NCBI GenBank assembly: GCA_017353825.1
Contig: JAFMSC010000223.1
Location: 1-7,053 of the forward strand
Reading direction: 5' to 3'
Source: Hyphomicrobiaceae bacterium
Lineage (GTDB): Bacteria; Pseudomonadota; Alphaproteobacteria; Rhizobiales; Hyphomicrobiaceae
DNA: 7,053 nt
In this document: piece by piece, positions 5,267 through 7,053 of the stretch
Layout of the letters: each line of letters begins with the position of its first letter
Numbering within the stretch: the first letter of the stretch is position 1
Notes under the pieces: model-generated
Told to the model about the DNA's origin: nothing
Seen by the model: only the letters and a program-made list of their open reading frames with translations
Database searches by the model: none
Made by a program: the position numbers and the translations under genes

Positions 5267-6235
5267 TCACGGGATAATGACCTCCACGAGGGCATTGTCG
5301 CCGGCCTTGACCGCGAAATCGCGCGAATAAGAGCGCCCCGCGTGCTTGGCGCGCACCACGTAGGAGCCCGGAGCGAGGACGTGGGTGGGGAGCGCTCCGC
5401 TGCTCTGCTTGATGGCTTCGCCCTGCCCGTTGAGCACGCTCCACTGCGTGTCGGCGATGGCGTCGCCGCCGCCGCGGGTAACCAGCTTGAAGCTCACCCG
5501 CGCCGCCGCGTGCGCCAGCGTGACCTCGGAGAGCTTGCCGGCCTCCACCGACACATCGGCACGCGCCACGGCGTTGGCGTCGCCATAGGTGCTGACGATG
5601 CTGTAGTTGCCGGCGTTGAGGCGCAGCACCAGGCCGGCCCTGGCGCCGGTCACCACCTTGACGCGTTGCCCGTACTCGTCGCGTTCGTCTGACTCCACGT
5701 CGTAGATGACGAGCTTCTCGTTGGCCGGCTCGCCGCTCGTCAACACGGGCACGATGCGCAGGCCGCCGGCGTTGAGGACGAACTTCTCCCGGATGGGTTG
5801 TTCGCTGGCCACCGTCACCTTGCGCGTCAGGTTCGCCCGCCCCAGAGCCACGTTGATGTGGTAGATGCCGGGTTCGAGCTTCAGCGTGGGGCTCGCCTCC
5901 TTGGACGTCGACACGAGTTGGGCCTCCCCGCCAGGCCCCGCCTTGTCGCGGAACACGCGCCACACCAGCCCTTGCGTTATCGGCGGGCTAGCGTCGGTGA
6001 GATGGGCCACCACGGAGACCTGGCCGGGCGCGCCGCTGGGCTTGGCCGCCGCCTGCGAGCGCGGTACCACCGTGGTGTTGGTGGGCAGGTCCTGGCCATT
6101 GGCGGGCGCAGCAGCGTCCCCAACGGCGGGCGCCTGCGGGGTCTTCTGCGCGGCCGCCGGCCAGTGGGCCACCGAAATCGCAAGGGCGGTAGCGGCAAGC
6201 AGCCAACATAAGCAGACACGCATTCCCAGCGTCAT
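5267..6235 (-). CDS. Secreted protein with three ~80-residue beta-sandwich-like repeats
   Basis: The protein has 322 residues. Residues 1-30 are a Sec signal peptide: MR charge, hydrophobic core WLLAATALAISVA, and likely cleavage near PAAAQ/K. A Pro/Ala-rich linker to about 70 follows, then three beta-rich modules at about 72-155, 157-243 and 246-322. Each carries the same turn, L-x-(P/A)-G-x-Y, at LEPGIY (120-125), LNAGNY (206-211) and LAPGSY (287-292), spaced 86 and 81 residues apart. The turn is followed by a strand and a charged V-x-V-x-x-G/E strand. This resembles PEGA or carboxypeptidase-regulatory-like folds; no specific family or catalytic residues are recognised. It is probably periplasmic or envelope-associated; the function is unknown. 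The ATG at 6235 overlaps the upstream stop as ATGA, and GGAGG lies 6 bases upstream, so translational coupling is likely. An in-frame ATG at 6223 is a less likely start. Confidence 0.82.
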   Translation of the reverse strand: MTLGMRVCLCWLLAATALAISVAHWPAAAQKTPQAPAVGDAAAPANGQDLPTNTTVVPRSQAAAKPSGAPGQVSVVAHLTDASPPITQGLVWRVFRDKAGPGGEAQLVSTSKEASPTLKLEPGIYHINVALGRANLTRKVTVASEQPIREKFVLNAGGLRIVPVLTSGEPANEKLVIYDVESDERDEYGQRVKVVTGARAGLVLRLNAGNYSIVSTYGDANAVARADVSVEAGKLSEVTLAHAAARVSFKLVTRGGGDAIADTQWSVLNGQGEAIKQSSGALPTHVLAPGSYVVRAKHAGRSYSRDFAVKAGDNALVEVIIP

Positions 6236-7053
6236 TGCCCTCCTCCGGCAACCAGCTCGGCGCGGCGGGGAGCCTCCGCCGAAAGGCCGAGGCGCCCAGT
6301 TGCCGGGATCAGGGTCCGGCGCACGACATCGCCTGAGCCGATCTCGAGGCGCTCGCGCGCTTCAACGGTACCCTGACGGGCGACGATATAATAGGTGCCG
6401 GGCGGAAGCGCGAATTCGGCCTGGCTTGCGGCCGACCTTGCCACCTCGCGTCGACCGCGCGGCGGGTCGTCTTCCAGGACCATGAACAGGGCCGCCTCGG
6501 CGGGCGCCGCGCCGTCGCCTGCCGCGGTCAGCTGCAGGCGGCCCACGTTGAGGGCGAGGTCTACGAACGCCGGACGCCCTTCGACCATGGTCACGGTCTG
6601 CTCGGCCTGGACAAGCCCGAGCTCGGCGCTGATCCGGAAGCGGCCGACAGGCAGCAGGGCTACGGCCTCGGCGGCCTTGAACACGGCAACCGGCGTGCCG
6701 TCGGCGGCGCTGATGGTGATGATCGCATCGGGGAGGGCAGCATTGGTTTTCTGCGCCACGACCCGCACGCGCACGCTGCCCGCGCCGAGTATGATCGGAG
6801 CCGGCGTCGGACGACCCTCGCGCACGGCCACGATCTGGCGCGCCGAGACCAAGTCGCTTCCCACGGTGACGACGTAGGTCCCCGGTGCCACGAATACCTT
6901 CGGGCTGGCAGCCCAGTCGTCCAACAGCAGCGTGTCGGGGTCATCCTCGCGCGCCACTGTCCAATGCAGGGGGACAGCCAGCGGCTCGGTGCCCGGCGCG
7001 GTCAGGGCAGCGAGTTGCAGGGTGGCGGGGCGCGACGCTGGGACCGGGGCGGG
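6232..7053 (-). CDS. Repeat protein with L-x-P-G-x-Y beta modules (5' end outside window)
   Basis: The frame is open to the window edge. Before the first internal start codon (GTG at 6957) it still reads module-like sequence (LQLAALTAPG, then LHWTV), so the gene begins upstream; 273 residues are visible. Three modules can be counted, with turn motifs VAPGTY (visible residues 55-60), LLPVGRF (133-139) and LPPGTYY (216-222), about 80 residues apart. These are the same kind of module as in the downstream protein, including a strand of the type 'ARQIVAVREG', 'AEQTVTMVEG' or 'ARERLEIGSG' after each turn. The second module has VG-R-F in place of PG-x-Y. No catalytic motif is seen. An N-terminal signal peptide or other domain may lie outside the window. 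The stop overlaps the next gene's ATG by four bases, so the two are probably one operon. Function is unknown. Confidence 0.8.
   Translation of the reverse strand, partial: PAPVPASRPATLQLAALTAPGTEPLAVPLHWTVAREDDPDTLLLDDWAASPKVFVAPGTYVVTVGSDLVSARQIVAVREGRPTPAPIILGAGSVRVRVVAQKTNAALPDAIITISAADGTPVAVFKAAEAVALLPVGRFRISAELGLVQAEQTVTMVEGRPAFVDLALNVGRLQLTAAGDGAAPAEAALFMVLEDDPPRGRREVARSAASQAEFALPPGTYYIVARQGTVEARERLEIGSGDVVRRTLIPATGRLGLSAEAPRRAELVAGGGQ
6238..6246 (-). promoter_or_regulatory. Strong Shine-Dalgarno sequence for the secreted repeat protein
   Basis: On the minus strand GGAGGAGGG lies inside the last codons of the upstream gene, with GGAGG 6 bases before the ATG at 6235. It decides the start in favour of 6235 over the in-frame ATG at 6223 and allows initiation independent of, or coupled to, the upstream ATGA overlap. 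Confidence 0.7.

Noticed and set aside
5052..5963. A 303-codon open frame on the - strand overlapping the secreted repeat protein
   Set aside because: It is Arg/Gly-rich and in a different frame from the gene that has a signal peptide, a strong Shine-Dalgarno sequence and regular repeats.
1..7053. CRISPR arrays, tRNA/rRNA genes, insertion sequences, or phage or defence genes
   Set aside because: No regularly spaced direct repeats, no cloverleaf-like sequence, no transposase motifs and no nuclease, helicase or toxin-antitoxin pair were found on either strand.

Overview
The window is GC-rich DNA from what is most likely an alphaproteobacterium of the order Hyphomicrobiales. Three things support this: a DUF1491 protein (a family largely confined to Alphaproteobacteria), a small protein with the IIIFPGVRRER-type motif seen in that order, and a TTAA-N7-TTAA sequence matching the CtrA cell-cycle regulator box. 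No rRNA, tRNA, CRISPR array, transposase or phage gene is visible. The content is mostly chromosomal housekeeping and envelope-related genes.

Left part (1-1109, + strand): the 3' part of a gene for a protein with two peptidoglycan-binding repeats, then a complete DUF1491 gene starting at TTG, with a possible sigma-70-like promoter between them. Next is a 373-base gap (1110-1482) with a compact UACG-loop hairpin and the CtrA-like box. The gap leads into a 61-residue protein of unknown function (1483-1668).

Middle (1669-3614, + strand): a 653-base stretch without an intact gene holds a 13-bp imperfect hairpin and what looks like the frameshifted N-terminal remnant of a YdcF/ElyC-type membrane protein. 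It is followed by an intact gene for a polytopic membrane protein of about 430 residues that resembles GT-C-type glycosyltransferases in layout but is not assigned to a family. The remnant's frame runs open into this gene, so automated start calling could give a falsely long protein.

Right part (3798-7053, - strand): metC (cystathionine beta-lyase, PLP-dependent) converges on the membrane-protein gene across a 183-base gap containing hairpins. Upstream of metC, two genes overlap by ATGA. Both encode proteins built from beta-rich modules of about 80 residues, each centred on an L-x-P-G-x-Y turn. The downstream one is secreted, and the upstream one runs off the window. Together they look like a translationally coupled pair of exported or envelope proteins of unknown function.

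The window does not contain an obvious complete new defence or metabolic system. The least described parts are the coupled repeat-protein pair, the membrane protein, and the small protein behind the CtrA-like box.
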